From Polytrichum commune (Eukaryota > Streptophyta > Polytrichopsida > Polytrichales > Polytrichaceae), in the NCBI GenBank assembly GCA_950295325.1, contig OX485806.1, positions 36,146,001 to 36,210,000 of the forward strand: a stretch of 64,000 nucleotides of DNA, given 5' to 3'. Below are positions 54,785-64,000 of the stretch, piece after piece. How positions within the stretch are numbered: the first letter of the stretch is position 1; every line of letters starts with the position of its first letter. The notes beneath the pieces are model-generated. The model had not been told where the DNA came from. It ran no database searches and saw only the letters and a list, made by a program, of their open reading frames with translations. A program made the translations under genes and the position numbers.

Positions 54785-54953
54785 ATATTTTGTTTGGATT
54801 CTAGATAATGCATCATAATTTTAGAAAATATAATGAAATTGATTTTTTTTAAGACAATTACCAACCACATAATCATAACCAACCGTTTGTGGTAGTTATG
54901 AGTTTGTAATGTCTCATCAATTAATTCACATGAAGATTTCATAATTATCCAAA

Positions 54954-54993
<40 letters not shown>

Positions 54994-55435
54994 GAATTCC
55001 ATCAAATGTGTTATATAAAATAAAATCAAAGTACCATAAAAGGGACTAAAATATTTAATTATCTTAGAAATTTCAATTCAATCAACTAAGTGTGGATTGT
55101 TATGATATCTTCAAATGGATTCTATTTCTTGGTTAAAAATATATCACAATGTTTTTCAAAAACATCAAATATGAACTTAATTATATTTCATCAAAATAAC
55201 ACCAAAAATTAAATTTACCACATATACACCAAAAATTCACAAAAAGTATATTTATATATTCATAGTTCCACATAATGATTTTTCCACTAACATCATTTGA
55301 TATTAGGTATAACCGGTAGAGCTCTTGTCCCAAACTACTTACTACCATCCTAAACTAGAGTCTTCGACATCCCACGCTTTCATGGATATGATTCATGACA
55401 ACTTACTTCTCAGACTTAATGTCACTGTTACTTCT
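54785..55435 (+). repeat. Dispersed ~660-bp repeat, copy 2
   Basis: Same orientation homologue of 13680-14340, with a (TA)n microsatellite at about 54959-54991 that the other copy lacks. Confidence 0.7.
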
Positions 55436-57229
55436 AGCCATAAGGTCTTGTAAACCCAAGTGAATGTGTAAACCTTGCCTTAAGGCATGGCCCAATAAAG
55501 CCTAAGCTTAAATCTCGACTGACCAAAAAACCCTCCAAGTCAACAAGATACACATTGGACGGCTTCTCCTTATGGCTGCAGATCCAAGTGTCAGCAATTG
55601 TAGCGTCTAGTTAGCAACTAACGTAGGATCCACACCGGGGGAGCTTGTAGCAAATAGTTAACAAACAATTGGGGGCCTAGGCCATGTTGAATGTTATTGG
55701 CAAGATAATGGTTTTTGTTTTTCTAGAACAAAGGAGGTGCAAGGCCACCTTGCTAGTTTTTCCGTCAAGTAGAGAGAAGATTTCACGGCCAAGAATTGAA
55801 CCACCATTCATGCTATTCGGTTATGGGTACCTCTCCACTATCATCTGGTAGTTTAGGATCATCTCAAACCATAGTGGGGCTTTTCACATAGCCCCGGCAG
55901 TGTTCACCCATGATTTGATGCAAAATTTGATACAAAAGACACCTACCGCTGTCTAAGCCAACTTGTAGCCATTGTAGTGTAACCAAACTTTAGAAATAGG
56001 TGCAAGGCTGCAACAAAATATGCAGATCATCTTGAGTATTTTCACCGATTCTTCTTTGAACACCAAAGGATTGTAGACATACAACATGAGATCAATATGC
56101 CCATCGAAGTGAACAAAAGAAAGTGCTGGCAATCAACATGTAAAGAAATTCTTACCCTTTTATTTTTTTATTTTTTTATCTATATGCCCAAACGCAGAAT
56201 CATAAAGCCCTCCAAGATTCCAAGTCCATGGCTCCTACTGAAAGGAGGCCATTGCATGGACGGCAAACAATAATAATATGCGTGGGTAACCCTTTTCGGC
56301 TGATGGTTGTAGAGTGGGTGGAAGCGCAGATCTGGGAACGCTCAAGTGGGAACATAGTTTTCAATGGAGTTTCATCTAGGAACTCCATTGGGAACTATGT
56401 TCCCGATTAAACGCCCATGGAGGCGCTCTCTTTCTCTCTTTGAATAACTTTGAAGGGTGTGATTTCCATACAAGTTGTAAAGTGTGTTGATGGCTACTGG
56501 ATGCGGGTACTAGATCTTGTGGTGCATGATCTTGAAACATGCGTTTAGCAAGAGATGGTTAGCAAGCAGTTTTGAACCAAGGGCATAGCCACTTTTCCTC
56601 ATGATTTTTGGAACTCATATGAGTACCTTATTCATTGTAAAAGTGAAGATTGTCATGTGCAGTAAATGGTCATGGAAGTCCCTCAATTATGTTGATTACT
56701 GTGACTAGAATGGTGATTACAATCGAACACGCGGTCTAATCTCTTTCATGACATGTCTATTCAATGTCCGTTCTTGGAGCCACACCAAACCACATACCAA
56801 CAAAGGTTTTCCATGGAGAGAGGGGACTATTACCAGGGCCACACCAGCAATCCCAGCAGCTCCAGTAAACAGAAACGGTAGCTCTAGTCGTCTTGAAATT
56901 CCAGCCCTGTATTCCCGGAGAATGTAGGGCTGGTGTTTCTGGCTGGGCCTACCGGTGTGGCCCTGGGATGAAGCACCTCCTGGCCTCCTTTTTGCGAGGG
57001 CGAAAGCCTCAGCCGAGCGAAGGCGCCTCGAAGCTTCCCTCATCCGGTCCCTCATCCGGTCCCTCATCCGGGCAAGATGGCCCGCTCCCGGTTCCTGGGA
57101 ACCGCCAATTGCCGGTCTCTAGTGTGATATGGCGAAGTAATTCAGCTGGAGCGGCGAGCTTTTGTTGTTCGCCATTTCATCCTCTTTCTCGCCGAGGGGC
57201 AATCCTAACCTGTGACTGTAGTCTTCATC
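55436..57229. other. Unassigned, with local inverted and tandem repeats
   Basis: Contains a 57-bp hairpin (56348-56404), a CCAGGGCCACACC / GGTGTGGCCCTGG pair (about 56835 and 56953), and the 12-bp tandem CCCTCATCCGGT at 57037-57070 (2.8 copies). From about 56890 the DNA becomes GC-richer, perhaps the promoter side of the 57.2-kb ORF. No TATA box was evident. Confidence 0.45.
56348..56404. repeat. 57-bp hairpin with 9-nt loop
   Basis: GGGAACATAGTTTTCAATGG and on pairs with CCATTGGGAACTATGTTCCC; 24-bp arms with two mismatches. Confidence 0.85.
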
Positions 57230-57565
57230 ATGTCGCTGCGAATGAATCCCTCCCCATTGGGGGCAATCGATTACGATAGCCACTCAGGCTCTTCAAGTTC
57301 GTCGATCACGACGAGCGACGACGTCGATGCAGGTCTCGCGCACGACGAGGCAACTCTGTCTGATCCGCAGCCAGCGGTAAATGCTGCACGAGCTAACAAC
57401 AACATAGATGATGTTGTTATTGTTTCCGAAGTCCGCGAAGAACCGCAGTGCGAGATAACTGTGGTTGAACCTGATCGACCACATCACGCAGCTCATGGGG
57501 TGCAGCAGCAACAATCTGCTGACCTTCAGGTACAGCCATGGCCAGTTATCCTCGAGTACTTGTAG
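57230..57565 (+). CDS. Candidate first exon, Ser- and acid-rich protein
   Basis: A frame of 111 codons from ATG at 57230 (context ATCATCATGTCG). It reads MSLRMNPSPLGAIDYDSHSG, then SSSSSITTSDDVDAGLAHDE, then PAVNAARANNNIDDVVIV, then EVREEPQCEITVVEPD and a Gln-rich VQQQQSADLQ. After DLQ the sequence CTTCAG-GTACAG offers a splice donor at about 57528; if not spliced, translation ends ten codons later. No domain was recognised. Composition is typical of a disordered nuclear or regulatory protein N-terminus. GC content is above its surroundings. A tandem array follows directly and an exon-like frame lies at its far end (59873-60216), suggesting one gene. The NAARA string recalls the units in the 43-kb ORF, but that similarity is weak. 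Confidence 0.45.
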   Translation: MSLRMNPSPLGAIDYDSHSGSSSSSITTSDDVDAGLAHDEATLSDPQPAVNAARANNNIDDVVIVSEVREEPQCEITVVEPDRPHHAAHGVQQQQSADLQVQPWPVILEYL

Positions 57566-60250
57566 AATTCCTTTGTTCATCGCTGCTTTCTTTTTTCAGA
57601 TATTTGTTTTACTTCACTCGAATCTTCACGTGTACAACTCCTAATTGCTATAATGCCAAAGGCATCAGAGCAGCCTTGAAGTTGTTTGCGTTCAGAAGCG
57701 GAGCGGGAGGCAGGTGATATATCATTGACATTCCTCTGAGCCTTCATGCGGGTTGAATTTCTTATCTTTTTGATCGGTCTTATCACTTATCCCAGGACTT
57801 GATTCGGAGTTGGTGGTCTCTGGACATGCCTGCTTTATTCTTCTTTTCGTATCTCCAGGATCGGTAATGGGCATGATTCGGTGCGTCGAAGTGGTCGGCG
57901 TGTTAGGAGGCCCGGAAGTCTTGTTCATCGCTTCTTTTTGTTTTGCAGACCTTAGGAAATGAGAGGAGGATTCATCTTCTGCCACGACGACCTCTTTTTT
58001 TTGTTAGCCCGAATCTTCACGTGTACACCCAATTCTGCCATATTGCCAAAGGCATCAGAGCAGCGTCGAGGTTGTCCACGTTTGGTAGCGGATCAGGAAG
58101 CAGGCAGATGATCGGTGACATTAATCTCCTCTTACAGGATGAATCAGTAATATTTTAAGTTTGGTTACATCACTTTATCCTGCAGTATCCGAGTCGGTGG
58201 TTTCTGTGAATGCCTGCTTGTTTCTATTTTGTGGATCGGCGTGTAAGGAAGCCCAGAATACTTGAACTGCTTTCTTATGTCCCTGCTTATGGTTCTGCAG
58301 TTCATAGGAAGTTAGAGGAGGATTCCTCTTCTGCATGTCACCTCGCTTTCTTCTTTTTCCGAATCTTCACGTGCACAACTCTATCCTGCCATGCCAAAGG
58401 CATCAGAGCAACTTCGAGCTGTTCACGTTTAAAAGCGGATCATGAGGCAGGCAGATGATCATTGACATTAATCTTCTCTTGCAGGATGGATTACTAGTCT
58501 TTTAAATTTGGTTTCATCACTTAACCCAGTAGTTACGGAATCGGTGGTTTCCATCAATGCCTGGTTGTGTCTGTATTGTACCTCCAGGATCGGTTCATTC
58601 GAACTAAAAGGCAATTGGTGATGGGCCTGATCTGGTGCGCCGAAGCGGTCGGCGAGTTAGGAGGCCGAGAACGTAGTACTTGAATTGCTCGGTTTCATCA
58701 CTTAACCTAGTAGTCAAGGACTCGGCGGTTTCCGTCAATGCCTGCTTGTTTCTGTTTAGTATCTCCAGAATGGTTCATTGGAAGTAGGGCCTGATATTCC
58801 GGTGCGTCGAAGTGGTCGGCGAGTAAGGAGGCCCAGAACTGAGTACTTGAATTGCTTTGTTCCCTACTCTTGGTTCCGGAAATCGTAGAATTCGTCTTAT
58901 GTAACGACAAGCACCCCCTCCCCCCAAATCCCATATTTCCAATTCTTCACGTCATGGACAGCTTCGAGCTTGTTCAAGTTTGGAAGCGGATCATGAGGCA
59001 GGCAGTTGAACATTAATATTAATCTTCTCTTGCAGGACGAATCGATAACCCTTTAGACTTGGTTTCATCACTGAACTCCGTAGTTTACGAGTCGGCCGAT
59101 GGTTGCTGTCGATGCTGCTTGTTTCTTTTTGTATCCCAGGGAAAGGGAGGCTCCAGGATCGGGTACATAGACGAATGGGCACTCGGTAATAGGCATGATC
59201 CGGTGCGTCGGAGTGGTCGGCGAGTCGGGAGCCCAGTTAGAGGATAATCTTTCGTTGCTTATTTAATCCGACTTTCGGCTCTTCGGCCATTGGAAGAAGA
59301 GGAATCATCTTACGTCACGATCTTCTTTTCTTCTCCAATCTTCACGTGCACAGCTTATTCCTGCCATGCCAAAGGCATCAGATCAGCTTCGAAGTTGTTC
59401 ATGTTTGGAAGCGGGTCAGGAGCAAGGCAGATGCATTGAAAATTTTCTAGTCATGCAGGATAAAGAATTATTTTTCTTTTATGTTAAATCGCTTAACCCA
59501 GTAGCTTCGGAGTCGGTGGAATATTCTGTCTTGAATGCCTGCCTGCCTCGACTCCTTTTGTTACCTAGAGCCTCCATGTCGATTGTAGCGAGTTGTCTGA
59601 AGCCGTCTGGATTCCTATCATCCTCGGATGGTCAGCAACTAGTGAGGGGCCCCAGAAATCACCGCTTTGTTTCCTACTTTTGATTCCGCAGAGCATAGAC
59701 GAAGAAGACGACCATCTTCTTCTTATTTAGTTTTCCCGAATCTTCAAGATCACAGCTAATTATCCTCCCATGCCATAGATAGGCACATCAGAGCTTCCAG
59801 GTTGTTTACGTTTGGAAGCGGATCAGGAGCTAGGTAGGCAGATCATTGCCATGCATTCTTCTACTCATGCAGGAATTACCAATCTTTTGAGTTTGGTTTC
59901 ACTTAATCCTGTGCAGCTGCAGCAAAACCAAGCTCCTCCTCCTCAGGATCGACTAGCACCTCCAATTACACCGCAGACTGCTGCAGCCGCAACAGATGTG
60001 CACTTTGTTGCAGGAGCCGGTATCCAAGTTGCAGCTGGCGCGGGTCACGTCCCGTGGCAGACCAGGATCCAGAATCAGGTGCGTGGGCTGGGCGCAAGCG
60101 GCAACGAGCCCGCCGATCAGGATTCGGTGCGTCGAAGCGGTACTCGCCAAATTCGAAGACCACGAAAGTTTCTGGATTGTGTAGTACCCTACTTCTGCTC
60201 CCGCAAATCACATTAGGGAAGAAGAGGACACGAGATCACAAATTCGCGAC
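57560..60250 (+). repeat. Tandem array of ~390-bp exon-like units
   Basis: Conserved anchors (GAATCTTCACGTG and derivatives) lie at about 57627, 58018, 58368, 58948, 59343 and 59745; spacing is 391, 350, 580, 395 and 402. The 580-bp unit contains an internal ~180-bp duplication (about 58500-58690 and 58690-58870). Unit order: CACGTG motif, CATGCCAAAGGCATCAGA, GAAGCGGATCAGGAGGCAGG, a TTCTCTTGCAG acceptor-like site, GTTTCATCACTTAACCC, GAGTCGGTGG, TCCAGGATCGG, then GGTGCGTCGAAGTGGTCGGC. The last can encode VRRSGRR(V/A)RRP and occurs at about 57880, 58635, 58802, 59199 and 60128. Units have diverged, with stops in some frames. Confidence 0.85.
59873..60216 (+). CDS. Candidate last exon, Ala/Pro/Gln-rich with Arg-rich end
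   Basis: The frame is open from before 59873 to 60216. An acceptor-like TACTCATGCAG ends at 59872 and a second, CCTGTGCAG, lies near 59918. Translation: GITNLLSLVSLNPVQLQQNQ, then APPPQDRLAPPITPQTAAAA, then FVAGAGIQVAAGAGHVPW, QNQVRGLGASGNEPADQD and VRRSGTRQIRRPRKF before LDCVVPYFCSRKSH. No ATG begins the frame, which supports an exon and not an independent gene. The Arg-rich segment is the intact version of the motif seen in the upstream tandem units. No known domain recognised. It could be part of a gene whose exon 1 is at 57230. Confidence 0.45.
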
Positions 60251-61305
60251 CAGTTCCTGATCTGAAGTTTGCCGAATCCTCACAAGTAGGAGCCTGATTG
60301 ACATTCCCCTCCATCGATTTTGGGTATATTCCGCCATTCCGCAGTGGCGGAAATCTTATGCAAAAAGTTTCATCCCGATTGGGTCTCATCTCGTCATCCA
60401 TTTGGTGATGTTAGTAAGGTTGAAAGTTTGTTTTCAATCATCTACCCCGCCCATTATACGTTCACATATGTACTAGGTTCTCATTCACATTGCCACGTGA
60501 ATGGTTGATAGTTTTTTGGATAGCTCATACAAAGGCCGATATCATATCCGTTCGGTTGGATGCTCAAAAATACCTATAAATTGAACAAGTCGTAAATTAT
60601 CTCTCTTAGAAACAATGATTTGAGATCAATTTTGAGGAGAATGGTGCTTAGGGATTTAGGGGTTAAACATATTGACCATATATGCTTCACTGACCTATGA
60701 ATAAATCACCTTCCTTTCTTTTTGAGATATTTCTTACTACTGAATAAAAATCTATGTAAACAAACCAGTTTTTATGCAATGTCAGGATTCATTGGATGTA
60801 AATAGGTTTGTATGTTACCACACAATTCATAAAATGAGCACTTGCTTACCTCCAACATGGTTTTGTTATGGCATTTGCCTTTCCCAGTGACTTCAAAAAT
60901 GGTGTCCATTCTAGGTAACTCGATACACCTTAGGTCATTCCTTACATTGCGAACCACACTAAATATGATATTTAGTTTCATATGGTATTTTTTGTCACTA
61001 TGGTAACTGTTTGGATGACGCTTCTTATGAATAAGTGAACAAATAGTGTCATGGATGATGGATGAGTTCATCCATTGGCCAAAACCCTACCTTCTCTTGT
61101 CAGCAACTTGTGATGAAATCTCCTGCTACACTAAATATGATATTTAGTGTAGCAGGATGCTTGTTTAGTATGTAAATTATTTTTGGGTGGCAGGCCGATG
61201 AATGTCAATCTTTGTTCTCCTTAAGATTTTGGAAGAGAATGTTGCTCCAGATTACTATATATATATTCATGTTTATTACTGTGTGTTGCCTCGAAATTCT
61301 GTCAA
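60251..61305. other. Unassigned, with palindrome
   Basis: The CACTAAATATGATATTTAGT motif occurs at about 60957 (imperfect) and within the perfect palindrome 61122-61156. A 99-codon minus frame (60772-61071) lacks known motifs. Confidence 0.4.
61122..61156. repeat. Perfect 35-bp palindrome
   Basis: CCTGCTACACTAAATAT, a central G, then the exact inverse. It may form a cruciform or be a minimal foldback. Confidence 0.9.
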
Positions 61306-61605
61306 ATGGAAACATTTTCTATGAGCCCTTATGTAATGTGGGCACTTCCAACTCCACAAACAACGAATGACCAGGGCGTCAAATTGGCTCATCCAGTTAG
61401 CGATTGCGATTCATGCAGAGTGTCATTTCAAGTTTTAGAATTGAAGTTGAGATGCAAAAGATGTAGGAGGTCAAGGTGGAGATTTTATGATCCATTTCTC
61501 AAAAGAGGTCACGTAGACCCTCCCGATTGTTGTGCTGAGATTTTATTTGTTGCTTTGTTGCATGCACATCTAGTACCATCTCATGCAAGAGCACTAATTG
61601 CTTAG
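61306..61605 (+). CDS. Unrecognised 99-codon ORF with CxxC pairs
   Basis: Starts at an ATG; contains CDSC and CKRC separated by 15 residues (DCDSCRVSFQVLELKLRCKR), an Arg-rich segment, and CC later. The two CxxC pairs could bind zinc, but spacing and context match no family I know. No homologue in the window. It may be chance. Confidence 0.2.
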   Translation: METFSMSPYVMWALPTPQTTNDQGVKLAHPVSDCDSCRVSFQVLELKLRCKRCRRSRWRFYDPFLKRGHVDPPDCCAEILFVALLHAHLVPSHARALIA

Positions 61606-64000
61606 GCTTGTAAACATGTTGACTATTGACCTAGTATGGTTTATAAATTTTTAGCACGACTAACACATCATTGAAGCTAAGGCAATAATAGCATCTAAAT
61701 GTCAACTTTGTCTTTAAACTTTAAGGACCCCTTTTCTACATCTGCCTTTACTTCATAATTCTTGTTGGTCTTTTTACATGTACACACCAGAGAAAAACAA
61801 TACCTCTCCCTTATGTATACTATGTACACCAATGCCTCAAACAATACCCCTTTCTACACTCACATTACTTTGGACTCGTATTCAAAGAGTCCACCCTTTG
61901 GGTACTCATCGTCACTAACACGTGTCATTTTGGTGTTCATTCTTAATACAACAAGTTAAGTTACCAAAAAAAGTATATGGACCTAAAACACAAGCTTTTG
62001 GCTCAGAACCCATGATATGAAATATGCAATGCATGTGAGATGTTTAGCTGTATTATAATCTCAAGGATCCAATTCCTTGTTGTGTGGTTCATGTAAAGAT
62101 GCAACTCTGGACCCAAAGCATTGTCATTGTGAGGTGGGGTGGCATTGTGTGTCAAGTCCTATGGTTCTGGGTTGGGTGACTCAGTGAGTTCCTCATGGTA
62201 GTGGAAGCACCAATGGCCAGTCATAGAATCACAAAGTGTATCGTGTACAGTTGTGGTTCGTTTAGCCACTTCCATGCAATAAGCTTTGGTTGTCAGAGTT
62301 CAAGGGGTTTCTCTGTCCCCTAAAATTTAGCCATTTCTTTCCATGGTGTTTGTTTTTCAGACGGTCGCCACATTCTTCAGTCAGGTGACGCTGCTGTTGT
62401 TAGTCACTCTTTCAAGATTCCAACTTGCAGGCGCATAGGAAGCTCATGTTTCTATCTCACCTGCTATGAAAGTGATCCTAAATCCTGCCAGACAGATAAC
62501 TTATTACCCATTGTGCCAACATAATTAAGCTGTTGAAGTCATTGGTAAAGTAAGGCAACTTCAATGGTGTAGGTGTTAACCTGGAAGACAATCACCTGTG
62601 CCATGAGCTATAGAAATTTATCTCCGAGTCTCTTGTTGGAAGGTTTGGCCGGTAATTGTATATCTTGGATATCTATGTTGACCAAACACTATGATGAATA
62701 TGTCTATGATATATCTATGACAAATATATCTATGATGAATGGTGCCCACATGTGTGTTTAGCTCTTAAAACTCATTTTTTAGTGGTGTGGATTTCTTTTA
62801 TCAATTATTCGAATACATAAACAGAGTGTGATTGTTAGTTTAGGTGGGAATTACTTTAGGAGCATACAAGTAAGCTTTTGGTTAGTTAGTAGGGGGGGAA
62901 GATTGTTGGGAAGCGTTATGGGGAAGGGAAGCCAATCCTTGGGCTAAGTTAGGTAGCTGGGTTTTATTTGGTTGAGTTAGGTGTGGGGGCTGTTTGTTTT
63001 AGGGGGGTGGTGACTGTTACCTAGGAAAACAGGGAGGAAGAGTCGGAGGAGGGGAGGCTACCTCGGCAGCGCAGATCATCACCACTCTCTCTCTCTCTTC
63101 GGCGGCAGGGGATCCAAGGTTGGTTTTGAGTAATGGCTGGGTTGGACTGCCGAAAAAATGCAATGTAGGTGGCAGGCAATCGATCTTGGAATCAAGATCG
63201 GAATCAAGGGGTGGGCTAACGGCATGAATGTTGGGCTCAAGGTTGAGCGTTCTCTGAAGAAGGAATTTGCGGCATCCTGGTGGTGCCGGATGGGGGAGCC
63301 ATGCTGAAGCCTCTTGGCTGGTCCAGCTAAATGCGAGCGGCTAATTCAATTTGGGCGAAGGCAGAAGTGAGCTCACACTCAGGAGGTTGAAAACGGGGAA
63401 GGAAGTTGCGGCATTTAGCTGCTCAAAAACAAGGACTTCGCCGAAATTGATAGCCAGTGAAACGAAGAGCGTCTGAATCCGAAGGGAGGGGTCTCAAATC
63501 ACCGAGGCGGCAGGTGGATCCTTGCTTAAGCGGTAGCTGCGGCAGAAAAGGTGTCGCGCACCTCTCCATGAGGAGTGCCCGAAACACCATGGGCACAAGG
63601 GGGACCCCGGAGTGACACCCGGGACTTGTGGCGCCGTTGGTGAGAGGGCCCAAGTGATCCTAGTGTGGGTGGGGGCCCCGGGCGTTGGGAACGCCTCCCA
63701 CCCACGAAGACTAGGAGGCACAAGGGTAAGGCCATCAGCTATGCGTAGCTCATGGCGTGGTGATTCTAAAATGCTCAAGAACACCTCAATCGGAGGTGTG
63801 AGCTAGGAGTTATGGCCATTTGAGTGGGGCGCTCTCCCGGGACAGCGCCCTGGTACAGCAGTGCCTGGGAGTGATTCCCGGGACTGCCAAGGTTCAAACA
63901 GGCATGACTTCGTCAATACTTGCCTGATTGGGGCAAGTGAGGAGTCCATCGGCATCTACGTGAAGCGTAGATGAAGATGGACTGGTTGGTTGTTAGTATC
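61606..64000. other. Unassigned sequence, GC-rich after 62.9 kb
   Basis: 62.9-64.0 kb shifts to GC-rich, G-skewed DNA with a (CT)n run at 63089-63102 and a CTTCGGCGGCAG block. The last 200 bp have a tRNA-like look (CCTGGTACAGCAGTGCCTGG, GGTTCAAAC) but do not fold convincingly. Possibly the 5' end of a transposon or gene that continues past the window. Confidence 0.35.

Noticed and set aside
63820-63910. tRNA gene or tRNA-derived SINE head
   Set aside because: GGTTCAAAC resembles a B box, but no consistent cloverleaf or properly spaced A box could be drawn.
1-64000. CRISPR array, operons, rRNA genes
   Set aside because: No direct-repeat/spacer pattern, no clustered long ORFs and no rRNA-like sequence; all tandem arrays have units over 60 bp or are minisatellites.

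Overview
This window looks like nuclear DNA from a land plant, probably one with a large, transposon-filled genome. It is AT-rich. It holds no operons, no prokaryotic-type genes and no intact conserved housekeeping gene. Nearly everything recognisable is a transposable element of a kind typical of plants: hAT, PIF/Harbinger-like, Mutator-like, CACTA and pogo/Tc1-mariner DNA transposons and their short derivatives (MITEs), three non-LTR retrotransposon (LINE) families, two solo LTRs and one tRNA-derived SINE. I cannot name the species.

Layout. 0-9.5 kb: two hAT-type MITEs, decayed LINE and pogo fragments, and a 5'-truncated LINE (family A) on the minus strand at 5.6-7.65 kb. 9.6-10 kb: a minisatellite. 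10.7-12.6 kb: a minus-strand solo LTR. 15.0-17.9 kb: a mariner-type MITE, a small TATA-driven candidate gene and a hAT MITE. 19.4-22.1 kb: pogo-like transposase remnants and a LINE-B remnant. 22.2-23.7 kb: a complete hAT element with perfect 8-bp target duplication and an N-terminally deleted transposase. 25-30.2 kb: LINE-B and LINE-C remnants; LINE C is interrupted by a 2.2-kb solo LTR and by a CACTA MITE with perfect 81-bp arms. 30.4-33.5 kb: a MITE inserted in a copy of its own family, then a decayed hAT element and its deletion derivative. 34.2-35.4 kb: LINE-A copies, one inserted into the tail of another. 36.4-42.5 kb: the most complex zone, up to four levels of nesting with terminal amplification of a MITE family. 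43.0-48 kb: a minus-strand candidate gene related to the one at 15.9 kb, a seven-copy 397-bp tandem array upstream of it, and a 413-bp direct duplication. 49.7-55.4 kb: more TIR elements, the best-preserved LINE-B reverse transcriptase remnant and dispersed repeats. 57.2-60.2 kb: an exon-like ORF followed by about six tandem ~390-bp units, each with a splice-acceptor-like site, most ending in an Arg-rich coding motif, and a terminal exon-like ORF. 60.3-64 kb: mostly unassigned.

How things fit together. Many insertions can be ordered because target-site duplications (TSDs) are still legible. Possible host genes are limited to three loci of weak coding potential (15.9, 43.0-43.5 and 57.2-60.2 kb). 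The first two are clearly homologous to each other over their leader, coding and downstream sequence. All intron and exon statements are inference, since I could not run gene prediction or compare with transcripts.
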